A stretch of 41,434 bases of DNA from Hondaea fermentalgiana (GCA_014084085.1 NPFB01000162.1:61848-103281), one strand, 5' to 3'; positions 27,783-37,476 are shown, numbered from the stretch's first letter. Program-made: numbers and translations. The notes: generated from the sequence alone by a model not told the origin.

Positions 27783-28274
27783 CTTTTCAAGAAAAGGCTA
27801 CACAAGACGAAAGGGGGTGCGAGTGACAAGAGTCGATCCTTGTCTTAAATCGCATACCTATTGACTGACATCGATAAATTCTCGTCGAAAGAAGACTCTT
27901 GTTTTTGAACATTGGCTAAATCGTTGCCACTGGAGATAAGACTTTTCGAGGCACATTATCACGACAATGTCACCAGAACTCACGAGTCCTTCTCGATGGC
28001 AGAATCGCCTCAAAGCCATCGATATCGCATTTGTTCTCATCTTGCTGTGCTTTTGAAGAAAAGGAAGGAGATGTATACTCCTGCTTCCAGTCATGTCGTG
28101 CAAGTGTTCGACAACCATGGCTCATTCGACTGCCAGGCTGTCGTGTATTACACAAACGTGCAAGATTAGCAAACGAGTAAAGAGTGTTTAAAAAAAAGGC
28201 CTATAGTGATGATGCGGATGGGAATGATCCAGACACACTTAAAAAATACAAAGATCATCATCTTGTATCCGAGC

Positions 28275-28345
28275 CAGCAATTGAGCAAGCAATTGAGCAA
28301 GCAATCAAGCAAACAAGCAAACAAGCAAGCAACCAAACAAGCAGT
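28275..28345. repeat. AGCAA/CAAGC simple-sequence run
   Basis: A degenerate array of GAGCAAGCAAT and CAAGCAAA(C) units on the + strand. It lies in AT-richer intergenic DNA about 500 bp upstream of the bZIP start. Confidence 0.85.
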
Positions 28346-28749
28346 CAAGCGACCAGCCAAGAATGTTGGTACGGGCGGGTTGGGCAAATCGTCGATCAAG
28401 GGGGGGGCTGTGCTCTGACGACGCCGCCCAAACGACTGCATTACTTCAAACTCGTTCATTTTGTGCTACAACTTCGTCGAGACACCACCGAAATAATGCC
28501 GGCTGGGAGGATGAGGATGTCCTCCTCCTTCCCCGGGTCAACGTCAGTCAAAACCGCGATGCGCAGCAATCGATCCAGACACCCGCCCTGAAAGATTTCC
28601 CTCAAATAACCGATCGCCTCGCGAAATGCCACTCCCCGTTTTTCACGCTGCGAATCGCATTTCCATCACCTCCAGCCATGATGCGTGTCCATACGCGACG
28701 CAACCCGTCCACTACCCAGATAAATACTATAGTATGTTTTTCTCCGACG

Positions 28750-29031
28750 ATGGAGACGGCCCCGCGCGCGCACTTCGCGGCCCGTCTTGCGAGGACCCAA
28801 GCGATTGCTTCGCGTCCGGTCTGCGACAGTCCCTCCGCCCTTCTTGCGCGATCAGCATCGACGCACGCCGTGGCAGCGACCAGCAGGCTGCTGCTTCGCG
28901 TCTGCCCCGCCACTGCGTCCCTCGCCAAGCTCACCCGTCCTTGCCGCTGCTCTCTCCTCTCCTCTCTCTACTTCATCTCGCCCGCTCTCTTCGCTGCTGA
29001 GGGGAGGGGGTGTGCGACCCCACTTCCATGA
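28750..29031 (+). CDS. doubtful 93-residue ORF with presequence-like N-terminus
   Basis: An ATG-initiated frame lying about 20 bp after a TATA-like TAAATACTATA. The first 65 residues are rich in Ala, Arg, Ser and Leu with few acidic residues, like a mitochondrial targeting peptide, but nothing resembling a mature protein follows. It could be the first exon of an unrecognised spliced gene, or a chance frame in GC-rich DNA. I lean to the latter. Confidence 0.2.
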   Translation: METAPRAHFAARLARTQAIASRPVCDSPSALLARSASTHAVAATSRLLLRVCPATASLAKLTRPCRCSLLSSLYFISPALFAAEGRGCATPLP

Positions 29032-30337
29032 CGGGTGCCGGCGCGCGCACTCCGCTGGCGACCTTTTGCGAGTCGCGATGCGTCGCGTCGCGGCGCTGCG
29101 GCGATGTTGCTGCCCGCTCGCGCTGGCCCTCATCACGCCGCGGAGACGTGCCAGTGGCCGCGCCGCGCCAGGCCAGGCTGGGGTCGCCGGCGCTGCCTCG
29201 CCGGACCGCACAGCCCGAGGGAAAAGGTCTTTGCGCGCGAGCCCCCGCAAGTCCCCTACAAAGTGCAGTCACAGCTTTGCAGCCCGTAAATGTACTACGT
29301 ATACATACGTGCGACCGAGGGCGGGTTCTCTGGGCCAAGTGCCCGCGCACGAGCTATCTACCACTGCCTGCCGCAAGCGGAAACGAGACGCAGGTGAACT
29401 GCACTGGTCGCTGCCGCCACTCCGTTGCGCTTCTCGATCTCGACGCTCGGGAGCTTTTGCAGGCACGCGGCCAGCCCAGCGTAGTCCAACCCGTTGAGGG
29501 ACACCGGAAATTACTGCGCTGCGGCCTCTTGTTCGCTGTGATCAAGGCCAAGGGTTGTTGTGATGTCGGTCTTCTGATCGGCCACCACGGCCAGCTAGCT
29601 GCCGCTACTCCAACGCCCCACAAACGACCTCTGGCGGACGACAGAACGATGGCCGGTTCTCCTCTGTTGCCGTCCTCGCTGGGCAAAGGCAGCCAGCGCC
29701 GTCCCGAATCCGAGCGAGGGTTTGGCGAGGTGCGAGCCAGCCACCTGTACCAAGCAGCAAGCTCCCTGGCAACCAGCCAGCCAGGCAGGCAATAGGGGCA
29801 AATGACAAACAATTGCAGCCTGTTGGAAGAGCTTGAGGGAGGGAGAACTTGCGTCTGTCTGCTTGCTCACGAGGCGATACCGCAAGTAATCAGAGAGGGC
29901 CTGAAAGTGGAGCACGCCGCCTTGGCTCAACGACCGACTCGCTCTCACAACGAGACGAAGACTCCTCAAGAATGGGCCAACTTTTCTTCCAGAAACTGCG
30001 TCGAGCTCAGCGTGCCGTGCATAAAATGCCTGGTTTGATCTTGCATCGTCCACGTGCGTCAGTCACTTTACGCTTGCCGACTGTCTGGTTGCCACTGATA
30101 GCCCAGGTGGCTGACTGACTGGCCACTGCCCTGCGAAAAGGGTGTCTTGACGGTGTGAAAAAAGATCGAGACGCACGCGACATACCTTGGCGCACAGTCG
30201 CAGGCGCATCGCTGCGCTCGAGGCCCGTCCTGGCAGGCAACCAAATCGGAAACCTCGAGGCACGAGAACCAAGCAGCCCAACGTTGGACTCAAAAGCAGT
30301 TAGCCGCTAGTGCAGGCAGAAGAACCAGCTCCTCGCA

Positions 30338-31135
30338 ATGATGGGGGCAGCGAAGCTGGCCGTCGTGATGCTGCTTGCAATGAGTATGGTCGCGCAGCTC
30401 GCAGACGCGAGACGCAGCTACCTTCAACGACTTGAGCGATCCATTGATATGAAGGTGAGCAAGGAACCTGGTGGTAGGTTTTCGGCCGTGACCAAGTTCA
30501 AGCTTGTGGATGGCGCACCGGCGTGCACTATCGACCCGAACACGGGCCTACCGGTAAACGCAGAGCCACAGCGGGCCTACTTCAAGACAAACTCCCGCAT
30601 TCGACGATTAACGAAGGTGTATCTCGTTGAGATTGACTTCAATCCGTGTGGGCACCCGCCCCAGACCAAATGGGACATTCCCCATTTTGACATTCACTGG
30701 TACCATGACTCGGAGACCACGGAATTCCACCCTCAGGATGACTCGGTCGTTTGCACGCCCCCTGAAGGCTATCCCTTTGACTTTGTTTGCGACGACCCCG
30801 AGTGGTTCTACGCTCCCGAGGGCGTCGAGGCGGGCAATCTGGCCGAGGGCCTCACGATTGACGATCATGGCGTGCAAAACATGGGAACGCACTGGTACAA
30901 CCATGATCTTCCTGCCTCTGAGGACTGGGACGAGCCTGTCTTCATCCAGGGCACTTATGACGGAAGTCTCGTATTTTACGAGCTCATGTTTCCCGCTCGC
31001 GTCATTGAGGAGGAAAAGTTTCACTACTATGCACCTAGCTACCCCGACAAGACCTTTTCCTTTCTGCCCGACATGCTCATGACCTGGAGTAAGGATGGCT
31101 ATGCCTACATGAAGGTTTATGGTTCGATTCCGTAA
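30338..31135 (+). CDS. secreted DUF5602 (TTHB210-like) protein
   Basis: A 265-residue protein starting at the ATG at 30338. Residues 1-24 are a clear signal peptide (MMGAAK, hydrophobic core, ending LADA before RR), so it should enter the secretory pathway. No further membrane segment or retention signal is seen. The body has PHFDIHWY (115-122), MGTHW (182-186) and GTYDGSLVFYE (205-215), a pattern I associate with the DUF5602/TTHB210-like domain of bacterial secreted proteins. H116, H120 and H185 could bind a metal. Four cysteines (63, 104, 139, 151) could form two disulfides. Biochemical function of the family is not established. A bacterial origin is possible because I know the pattern mainly from bacteria, but codon use matches its neighbours. 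Confidence 0.75.
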   Translation: MMGAAKLAVVMLLAMSMVAQLADARRSYLQRLERSIDMKVSKEPGGRFSAVTKFKLVDGAPACTIDPNTGLPVNAEPQRAYFKTNSRIRRLTKVYLVEIDFNPCGHPPQTKWDIPHFDIHWYHDSETTEFHPQDDSVVCTPPEGYPFDFVCDDPEWFYAPEGVEAGNLAEGLTIDDHGVQNMGTHWYNHDLPASEDWDEPVFIQGTYDGSLVFYELMFPARVIEEEKFHYYAPSYPDKTFSFLPDMLMTWSKDGYAYMKVYGSIP

Positions 31136-31572
31136 GATGATAAGATTGTTGCGAACTTTTGCGTGGCGTCACTCAAGTTGGAGGGTCATAAAAATATGCG
31201 AAAGGAAGTCTCAATCAACCAGTTAAACGCACTTCTTGCATAGTCGCATGCACAGCTGAGCTGCTTCGAATCTGAATGCCTCTTGTACGTACAAAAGCTC
31301 TTTGTTTCACGCGAGAAAGGCTTTGAGCACCTCCTCACTGTCAATTATTCTGGGACCGATCCTCTGAGCGTCAGTGCACTCGCCTCACCCGAAGCAAAAG
31401 CGGAACTCCTCCAAACGACGGAGTCGGCGGGCCCCAAACTTGGTGCTACTACTGCCGCCGGTGCTGTCGCTCGCCGCGCGCCACGCGCAGACCGCCAAGC
31501 CTGGCGCTCTGGATATTGTTGGCGTACGTGAGCGAGCTAGGGAAGTGAGACGAGCGAGCACCCGTTCATCCC
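31136..31572. other. short intergenic region
   Basis: Contains the 3' flank of the secreted-protein gene (AT-richer, to about 31330) and the promoter of the DUF1295 gene. No reading frame with protein-like composition and no TATA box near the next ATG is seen. Confidence 0.45.
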
Positions 31573-32391
31573 ATGGGGGCCATCTCGAGCGTACCGCTCG
31601 CAGCCGTCGTCCGCGACGGCTTCGGGATCCAGGTGGCCGCGTGGGCCGTAGCGGCGACGCTCCAGACGGAAAGGTTTTACGATGCGACGGGCGCGGCTAC
31701 GTTCTGGTGGCTGACGATTCGCTCGCTCTTGGCCAGAAAGGACAAGCTCCTCCGGAATTGGGTCAACAGCGGATTAGTCTTGCTCTGGTCAGGCCGTCTG
31801 GGCAGCTTTCTTGTGCGGCGTATCCTCAAGGACGGCAAGGACCGTCGCTTTGACAAGGTCCGCACCAAGCCGGCGGCATTCCTGGTGTACTGGGTCATGC
31901 AGGGCCTATGGACCGTGGTCACGGGTCTTCCGGTGTACCTCATCAACGCCAAGCGTTCCGAAGATCCAGAGGGCGCTCGTGAGATCACGGCGCTCGATCT
32001 TGTAGGCTGGACATGCTGGATCCTTGGCTTTGCGCTGCAGGTCACCGCCGACAGCCAAAAGCACGCATTTCGCGCGGATCCGGCCAACAAAGACAGCTTC
32101 ATTACCACTGGCGTTTGGGCATGGTCGCAGCACCCCAACTACTTTGGCGAGATGGCCATGTGGGTCGGAGTTTGGATCTCGAGCGCGTCCCAGATGCAAG
32201 GTCTTGAGTACGCTACGGTGCTGTGCCCGCTGTTCAACGTTTGCTTGTTGCGCTTCGTGAGCGGTGTCCCTCTCTTGCAGCGTCATGCGCGTCAAAAGTG
32301 GGGAGACGATCCCGTCTGGCAGCGTTACCATGCTCGCACGCCTCTGCTTTTGCCGAACCCGACACTTTCGCCAGTCTCCAAGACCGCCTAG
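31573..32391 (+). CDS. DUF1295 integral membrane protein (steroid 5-alpha-reductase-like fold)
   Basis: A 272-residue protein starting at CCCATGGG (31573). It has several hydrophobic helices (about 10-30, 62-82, 100-125, 141-160, 193-232). The family signature WAWSQHPNYFGE (HPNYFGE at 187-193) lies before the last helices; the same region in steroid 5-alpha reductases and isoprenylcysteine methyltransferases binds the cofactor. Another mark is VTADSQKHAFR. DUF1295 proteins sit in the ER or another endomembrane and are thought to be NADPH-dependent lipid reductases, but few have been assayed. The last ten codons and the 3' flank are duplicated at 32532-32652. Confidence 0.9.
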   Translation: MGAISSVPLAAVVRDGFGIQVAAWAVAATLQTERFYDATGAATFWWLTIRSLLARKDKLLRNWVNSGLVLLWSGRLGSFLVRRILKDGKDRRFDKVRTKPAAFLVYWVMQGLWTVVTGLPVYLINAKRSEDPEGAREITALDLVGWTCWILGFALQVTADSQKHAFRADPANKDSFITTGVWAWSQHPNYFGEMAMWVGVWISSASQMQGLEYATVLCPLFNVCLLRFVSGVPLLQRHARQKWGDDPVWQRYHARTPLLLPNPTLSPVSKTA

Positions 32392-32652
32392 TAACTATTT
32401 GTGACGGCTGAAAGCCATCCCATGCATTTTGAAGTTTCGATCAGATCACAAGTAGTAGTATATCACTCACAACACACACTCCGCTGCCGAGGCTTTTCTC
32501 TTTGATTCCTTTTCCTTGACCACTTGTGGCTCCGACACTTTCTCCAGTCTCCAAGACCGCCTAATCATCTATGACGGCACGGCTGAAAGCCATCCCGTGC
32601 ATTTCGCAATCACTCACACAACACACACTCCGAGACTCTTCTCTTTGATTGC
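32359..32652. repeat. tandem duplication of the DUF1295 gene 3' end and flank
   Basis: Copy 1 (32359-32510) starts inside the last codons of the DUF1295 gene. Copy 2 (32532-32652) repeats it with substitutions and lacks about 33 bases present in copy 1. Copy 2 still spells the C-terminal PTLSPVSKTA followed by a stop (TAA instead of TAG), then the block GACGGCTGAAAGCCATCCC(A/G)TGCATTT and ACACACTCCG. It is a duplicated gene end, not a second gene. Confidence 0.92.
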
Positions 32653-33537
32653 TCATCTTGAGGTATGCCATCACCTCTGTTGCCTCTGCTGCTGCTGCCA
32701 TTTTTGGTCGACCATCGGCAGTGGCACGCATATGACTGCTAGTTGCCATTGGTTGCTACAAAAATTGCTTACTTGCTCCGAATGGTGTGCCCGTGGAGAC
32801 GAAATGTTTCGGCTCTTCTTCTTCTTCTTCTCCTCTCCGAGTCATTCCCCGCCAAGCCTTGCCTTTGTGACTCCAGCCAGCGTGCGTGCGACCAGCCAGC
32901 CAGCCAGCCAACCAGCCAGCTCGCCGCGCTGTCGGCTTCTCCCTCGCCGCCCAGCATCCAGCCCCGCCTGCCTCTTCAGGATGACGGACGGGCCTCCTTC
33001 CCGGCTCTCCTCCTGCTGCTGCTAATGCCACTGCCAATGCCAATGCTGCCGCTGCTCGCAGTCGCAGTGCACGAGCTGCAGCAGCCAGCTGCAGCGGCCA
33101 ATGTGTCAGCGCCCCTCCCTCGCCTTGTTCCACTTGCGTTGCGTTGTCTGCCGAGGCTTGTTCTCAAGGTGCAGAGGCTTGTGCAGCAGAGCGCCCGGCA
33201 TTTCTATGCAGGCGAGGCGCGTAGTCTGTCTGCCTAGCTTACACGTAAGGAGAAGAAGGAGGAGGAGGAGGAGGCGCGGCGAGCCCTGGCCGCACATCCT
33301 CGCGACCTCGGCTGCCAATCCGGCTTCGCGACCGCGAACTCGAGCTCGCGAGCGCAGGCAAGGAGCAGAGCAGAGCAGAGCAGAGCAAGCAGAGCGGAGC
33401 AGAGCAAGCAGAGCGGAGCGGAGCAGAGCAGAGCAGAGCGGCGGCAGCGGCGGCGGCGATCGCGCCTCGCCGCAGAGATCGAAACAAATCACCAACTAGT
33501 GGTGGCTGACTCTGCAGACAAGACCACGCCAGCAAGG
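32392..33537. other. intergenic region upstream of aspartate kinase
   Basis: The first 260 bases are the duplicated DUF1295 3' flank. The remainder holds CTGCTG and CCAGCCAG simple repeats (about 32682-32700, 32877-32920), a GGAGGAGGAGG run (about 33258-33273) and the AGAGC-type array (33361-33440). No gene is supported. Confidence 0.5.
33361..33440. repeat. degenerate GAGCA/GAGCG pentamer array
   Basis: Tandem AGAGC units interrupted by AAGC and GGAGC variants. The orientation is the same as the array at the left end of the window. It ends about 100 bp before the aspartate kinase ATG, so it may be transcribed in the 5' leader. Confidence 0.92.
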
Positions 33538-36123
33538 ATGGCGAGCGAGACGGCGACGGCCGGCGACGGCGGCGCAGGCAGCGGCAGGTGGGTGGTGTGC
33601 AAGTTCGGAGGCACCTCCGTGAGCAGCGCCGAGACCTGGGGCGTGATCGTGAAGCGCGTCAAGGACCTGCGCAAGGATGGCAAGCGCGTGTGCCTGGTGC
33701 TCTCGGCTGTGTCGCAGACGACGAACCACCTCGTGGCCCTCGCCGCGGGCCTCGAGGCCGAGGCCGTCGCAGGAGGCACCCTGAGCCCCTCCAAGCAGTT
33801 CAAGACCAATGCCATGAAGATGCGCGCCATCGCCTCGAACCCCTCGGTCGCCACCATGGCACAGCAGGCAGAGACCGGCATGGCGCCTGCAAACATTGTC
33901 GAGAAGGAACTCACCTGGCTTTGCGAGCGCCACCAAAAGCATTGCGAGGAGCTTGGCGTCGAATTCAGCTGTGTCGAGCCCTACCTCGAGGAGCTCAAGC
34001 GTCTCGTCAATGGCATCCGTCTCACCGGCGAATCCACCTCCTCGCGTCTTCGCGCCCGCATCCTCGGATACGGTGAGCTGATGAGCAGCACGATCGGCGT
34101 CGAGTTTGTGCGCCGCGCCATGGAAGAAGAAGGCGAAGCCGAGTACACCGACATTATTGACGCCCGCGACGTCCTGGTGACCACCGCACGCAACAGCAAC
34201 GGCGGCGATGGTGCTGTCGAGGATCCCTCGAACAAGTACTTGAACGCAGACGTGATCCCGTTTTGCCTCGACCCGGAGACGACGGGCAGCACCAACGCCG
34301 TCCCGGCCGACCTCGAGCGCGGGAGCCGCGGATCGTACGCTTCGAGCGGGCTCGACCGACGTGCCCTCCTCTTTGCGGACAAGCGCGTCGTTGTGACGCA
34401 AGGGTTTATTGCAAGCACGCCCGAGGGCCAGGCATGCGTGCTAGGCCGTGGTGGCAGCGACACCTCGGGCGCTCTTTTTGCAGCCGCGCTTGCGGCCGAA
34501 AAGCTCGAGATCTGGACTGACGTCAACGGCATGTTCTCCTCGGACCCGCGCCAGGTCAAGAACGCGCGCCTGATCGAGGAGCTCACTTACCGCGAGGCCC
34601 AGGAGCTGGCAGCCATGGGCGCCAAAGTGCTGCACCCACGCTGTCTCGGACCTGCAAGTTTTGGCAGGATTCCCGTCGAGATTCGCAACACCATGAAACC
34701 GGACTCGGAGCACCACACGCGCATTCTTCGTTCGGATCTCATCCCTCACAGCAAGGAAAGCGCCGTGATGGCCATCACCAAACGCTCGGGCCAGGTTCTG
34801 CTCACCATCACTTCGGTCGACATGTGGGGCGAGGCCGGTTTCCTGAGCCGTGTCTTTGCGCCGTTTCAGCATCTTGGCATCTCTGTCGATCTGATTGCCA
34901 CTTCTCAGTACGCCGTGAGCATGACACTGGAGGACATTCCTGGTGGAACGCGTGGCCAGGCCTTTTCTGCCCTGATTCGCTCGCTCGACCGCCAGGGCGA
35001 TGTCACCGTTAAGGAAGACTGCACGGTTGTTTCGATTGTTGGTCGCAAGCTGCGCGCGCTCTTGCACGGCATGGCGGACGCCTTTAAGGAGCTTGAGCAG
35101 TACAACCTCTTGCTGCTGAGCGAGTCCACCGAGGACCTGAACATGTCTTTTGTCATAGGCGAGGACTCGAAGGAGGCCATTGATCAGCTCGTCTCCAAGT
35201 TGCACTATGTTCTTCTTGAGCGTCCCAACAACCTTTCGCCCCCGGGTCCGCGACCGGTCTCGGCCATCGAGCTCGGAGCTGCCGCAGCCGGGGTCCCAAG
35301 GGATATCCAGCTGCACAAGCGCAACAGCAGTGGTGGAAGCAGCACTGCCGTCCCGGCGGCTGGTAAGACGCGTGCGGCTTCGTTTTCGTCGACGCAGTAC
35401 TGGCAGCTTCCGGCCCAGGCCGTGGCGAGCTCGCGTTCCACGGATCTCAGCCTTGGGAGCTCGGCGATCTGGCTCGAGGCTGAGGTTGCCAGGCACCAGT
35501 CGCTGGCGCGGCCGTTCTCCATTATTGACCTTGAGTCCGTGCGCAGGGCTGCCGCCAATCTCTCTGTGTACCCGCTTTCCTGGAGCGAGCAGCCTGCGGT
35601 GTTGCGGACGGTTCTTGCGGAGAACCCTGGTGTAACGTTCATGTGCCGCAGCGCGGCGCAGGTGATGAACCTTTGCTCGATTGTTGGCACACAGATTCAG
35701 GTCTTTTTGCTCTCGGGTGCGGGTGAAGACGTTCCGTCTGGCGTCACGCTCGTGTCGCAGGCTCCGGTCGAAGAGGCCATCGTAAAGGCACAGAGCGTGC
35801 TCGGCGGCGCGCGCGTTGTTGTGGCGAATATCATCAAGGAGGCTGCCCCCATGGCCACCATCGATGTTTGGTTCAGCACTCGCGTCGCCAATCAGCGCGT
35901 GCACGTTGTTTCGGGCTTGGATGCAGGCATTAAGCGCGTGCAGGCCCTTCAGGTCGACCAAGAGATTCTCGACTCGATTCTCGTCTTCAACGACGAGGAA
36001 GCGGAGGTCTCCTCGGAAGGTTTGATTTCGACGCCTGGCCGCATCGCGCTCGTGGGCGTTCCCTCGACGCCATTTGACACTCAGACGCGCCAGCCTGTCG
36101 CAGAATTTGTTCGCTTTGCCTGA
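33538..36123 (+). CDS. aspartate kinase with degenerate C-terminal diaminopimelate-decarboxylase-like region
   Basis: An 861-residue protein from the ATG at 33538; the open frame upstream begins only with GTG. Kinase marks are KFGGTSVSS (22-30), TQGFIAS, GRGGSDTSGA (303-312) and WTDVNGMFSSDPRQ. Two ACT domains follow (about 415-565; MWGEAGFLSRVF, then VSIVGRKLRALLHGM), the usual site of lysine or threonine feedback. Aspartate kinase makes aspartyl phosphate, the entry to lysine, threonine and methionine synthesis. Sequence style is closest, in my judgement, to bacterial aspartokinase-LysA fusions. After a Ser/Ala linker (575-644), residues 645-861 look like the start of a PLP decarboxylase: PFSIIDLESVRRAAANL, then YPLSWSEQPAVLRTVL. 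The strand that should read Y-A-x-K has Ser at 681, so the PLP lysine is missing and the domain is short. The kinase is secure; the C-terminal reading is inference. Confidence 0.88.
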   Translation: MASETATAGDGGAGSGRWVVCKFGGTSVSSAETWGVIVKRVKDLRKDGKRVCLVLSAVSQTTNHLVALAAGLEAEAVAGGTLSPSKQFKTNAMKMRAIASNPSVATMAQQAETGMAPANIVEKELTWLCERHQKHCEELGVEFSCVEPYLEELKRLVNGIRLTGESTSSRLRARILGYGELMSSTIGVEFVRRAMEEEGEAEYTDIIDARDVLVTTARNSNGGDGAVEDPSNKYLNADVIPFCLDPETTGSTNAVPADLERGSRGSYASSGLDRRALLFADKRVVVTQGFIASTPEGQACVLGRGGSDTSGALFAAALAAEKLEIWTDVNGMFSSDPRQVKNARLIEELTYREAQELAAMGAKVLHPRCLGPASFGRIPVEIRNTMKPDSEHHTRILRSDLIPHSKESAVMAITKRSGQVLLTITSVDMWGEAGFLSRVFAPFQHLGISVDLIATSQYAVSMTLEDIPGGTRGQAFSALIRSLDRQGDVTVKEDCTVVSIVGRKLRALLHGMADAFKELEQYNLLLLSESTEDLNMSFVIGEDSKEAIDQLVSKLHYVLLERPNNLSPPGPRPVSAIELGAAAAGVPRDIQLHKRNSSGGSSTAVPAAGKTRAASFSSTQYWQLPAQAVASSRSTDLSLGSSAIWLEAEVARHQSLARPFSIIDLESVRRAAANLSVYPLSWSEQPAVLRTVLAENPGVTFMCRSAAQVMNLCSIVGTQIQVFLLSGAGEDVPSGVTLVSQAPVEEAIVKAQSVLGGARVVVANIIKEAAPMATIDVWFSTRVANQRVHVVSGLDAGIKRVQALQVDQEILDSILVFNDEEAEVSSEGLISTPGRIALVGVPSTPFDTQTRQPVAEFVRFA

Positions 36124-36647
36124 GCTTTGAATCCCTAAACTCGATGACATAGTCCTGATCTTACCTCCACAAGTGATTTGCATTGCTCCATTTTTTCTTC
36201 GTGTACATCTGCTTTGTGTGTTGCTTGCAATACTCTCTTTCACGGCAACAAGGAGATTTGCATTGCTCCGATTTCCCTTTCGCGTAAACATCACACACAA
36301 AATATACTTTCTTTCTATTGTTTGCAATCACAAGTGCAAAGCGTCGCATCCTTTTTTTTTCGCATCGAAGCGACAGATGTTGATGAGACAGAATAGAGTA
36401 CCGGAGCTATGGAATTGAAGTCCGCGTTGTTATTTCCCTTTTCTTTCGATCTCTCTCGACCTACGGATGCAGGCACACTATGAATGGCCGGCCGGTCGTC
36501 CGTACGGCCCTTGTCGGAAGAAAGAGCTTAAGAGGTTGGTTATACATGACATGCCAGACGGCAAGAAGTAACAACGTCACATATACGCACACATGCGCGA
36601 GCGTGTGCCAAATCCTCCACGACCGATTATGTGGAGAATGTCGGCGC
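36124..36647. other. convergent intergenic region aspartate kinase / MYB
   Basis: AT-richer than the flanking genes and likely made of the two facing 3' untranslated regions. It carries an imperfect 80-bp tandem duplication (36175-36335). No gene is supported. Confidence 0.55.
36175..36335. repeat. imperfect 80-bp tandem duplication in the aspartate kinase 3' flank
   Basis: GATTTGCATTGCTCC occurs at 36175-36189 and again at 36255-36269. After each copy there is a T/C-rich stretch, a CGTGTACATC / CGTAAACATC block and a TTGCTTGCAAT / TTGTTTGCAAT block in the same order. The copies are diverged. Same theme as the duplications at 2181-2364 and 32359-32652. Confidence 0.75.
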
Positions 36648-37439
36648 TCACGGTTTCTTAGTCTGTCGCTGGATGCTCTTGAAGCGAATCTTGACGCTGT
36701 TTTCAGTACGGCCGGGGAGAAACTTTGAAATGACAGCCCATCGATTGCCAAGTTCTTGTTGCTTTTCAACGATGATTTGATCCTCCTCGGGAGTCCACGA
36801 TCCCTTTTTGATGCTTGGATCGAGGTGATTCGTGTACCTTTCCCGACATTGTTTCGGATTGCGCCCCTCGATTTCACGCGCAACATAGCCCCAATTCTTG
36901 GGGTTTTGGGCAGCGAGCATCAAGAGGCGCTGATCCTCCTCGGGCGTCCAGTGACCCTTTACGACTCGAGGATCGAGGGCTTTTTTCCAGCGTTGCAGAC
37001 ATTGTACGTTGCTGCGTCCCGGAACTTCAGCGGCGATTGCTTTCCAGTTCTTTTTCTCGTGCCGCTCGACGGCGCGACGCAAAAGTTCGTCCTCGTCATC
37101 GGTCCAGCGACGCGGAACGGCGGTCGGTTTTTCTGAGCGCGCGTATTCGCGTGTCTTGACCGCAATGTCTGGTCGCGAAGAATCTCCACCGTAATCGCTT
37201 GAGGCTGAGCCAGGAAGAGGGCTCGCTTCCGGGGAGGGCGACCCGCCGTCGAAGCTGCTGTTGCTTTCATGACTTTCCTCGGTCACCCCACGCACGCCAA
37301 TGTTTGATGATTGCGTGACAAGGTTTGCGGGATGGGGCATGGAAGCAAGGTCATGGGGGGGCGGGGAGCCAAAGGAGGTTGTGCCATGTTGTTGCTGCTG
37401 CGGTTGGTGTTGTGGTCGGTGTTGCTGTTGTTGCTGATG

Positions 37440-37476
<37 letters not shown>

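Larger units (their letters stand above)
27783..30337. other. 2.5-kb stretch without a convincing gene
   Basis: The first 900 bases are AT-richer and hold an AGCAA/CAAGC simple-sequence run (28275-28345). A TATA-like TAAATACTATA lies at about 28721-28731, followed by an ATG-initiated 93-codon frame (28750-29031, listed separately). Longer open frames between 28787 and 29795 have Arg/Ala/Ser/Pro-rich translations without protein-like patterning or lack a usable start. The promoters of the bZIP gene (leftward) and of the secreted-protein gene (rightward) must lie here. GGCAGG/CCAGCC-type simple repeats occur near 29765-29790. Confidence 0.45.

Noticed and set aside
28205..28420. TGATGA resembling a C/D snoRNA box C
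   Set aside because: No CTGA box D lies within the usual distance and no closing stem is visible.
29010..29795. 261-codon + strand frame between the bZIP and secreted-protein genes
   Set aside because: Opens with GTG, no domain, composition like GC-rich non-coding DNA, overlapping equally long frames on both strands.
31119..31136. GGTTCGATTCC resembling a tRNA T-loop
   Set aside because: It lies inside the last codons of the secreted-protein gene and no acceptor stem or anticodon arm can be formed around it. No tRNA or rRNA was recognised elsewhere in the window.
32516..33025. second DUF1295-like gene in the duplicated segment
   Set aside because: Only the last ten codons and 3' flank are duplicated; no upstream coding sequence accompanies copy 2.
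34441..36327. 628-codon frame antisense to aspartate kinase
   Set aside because: Shadow of a conserved enzyme; Arg/His-rich translation without family features.
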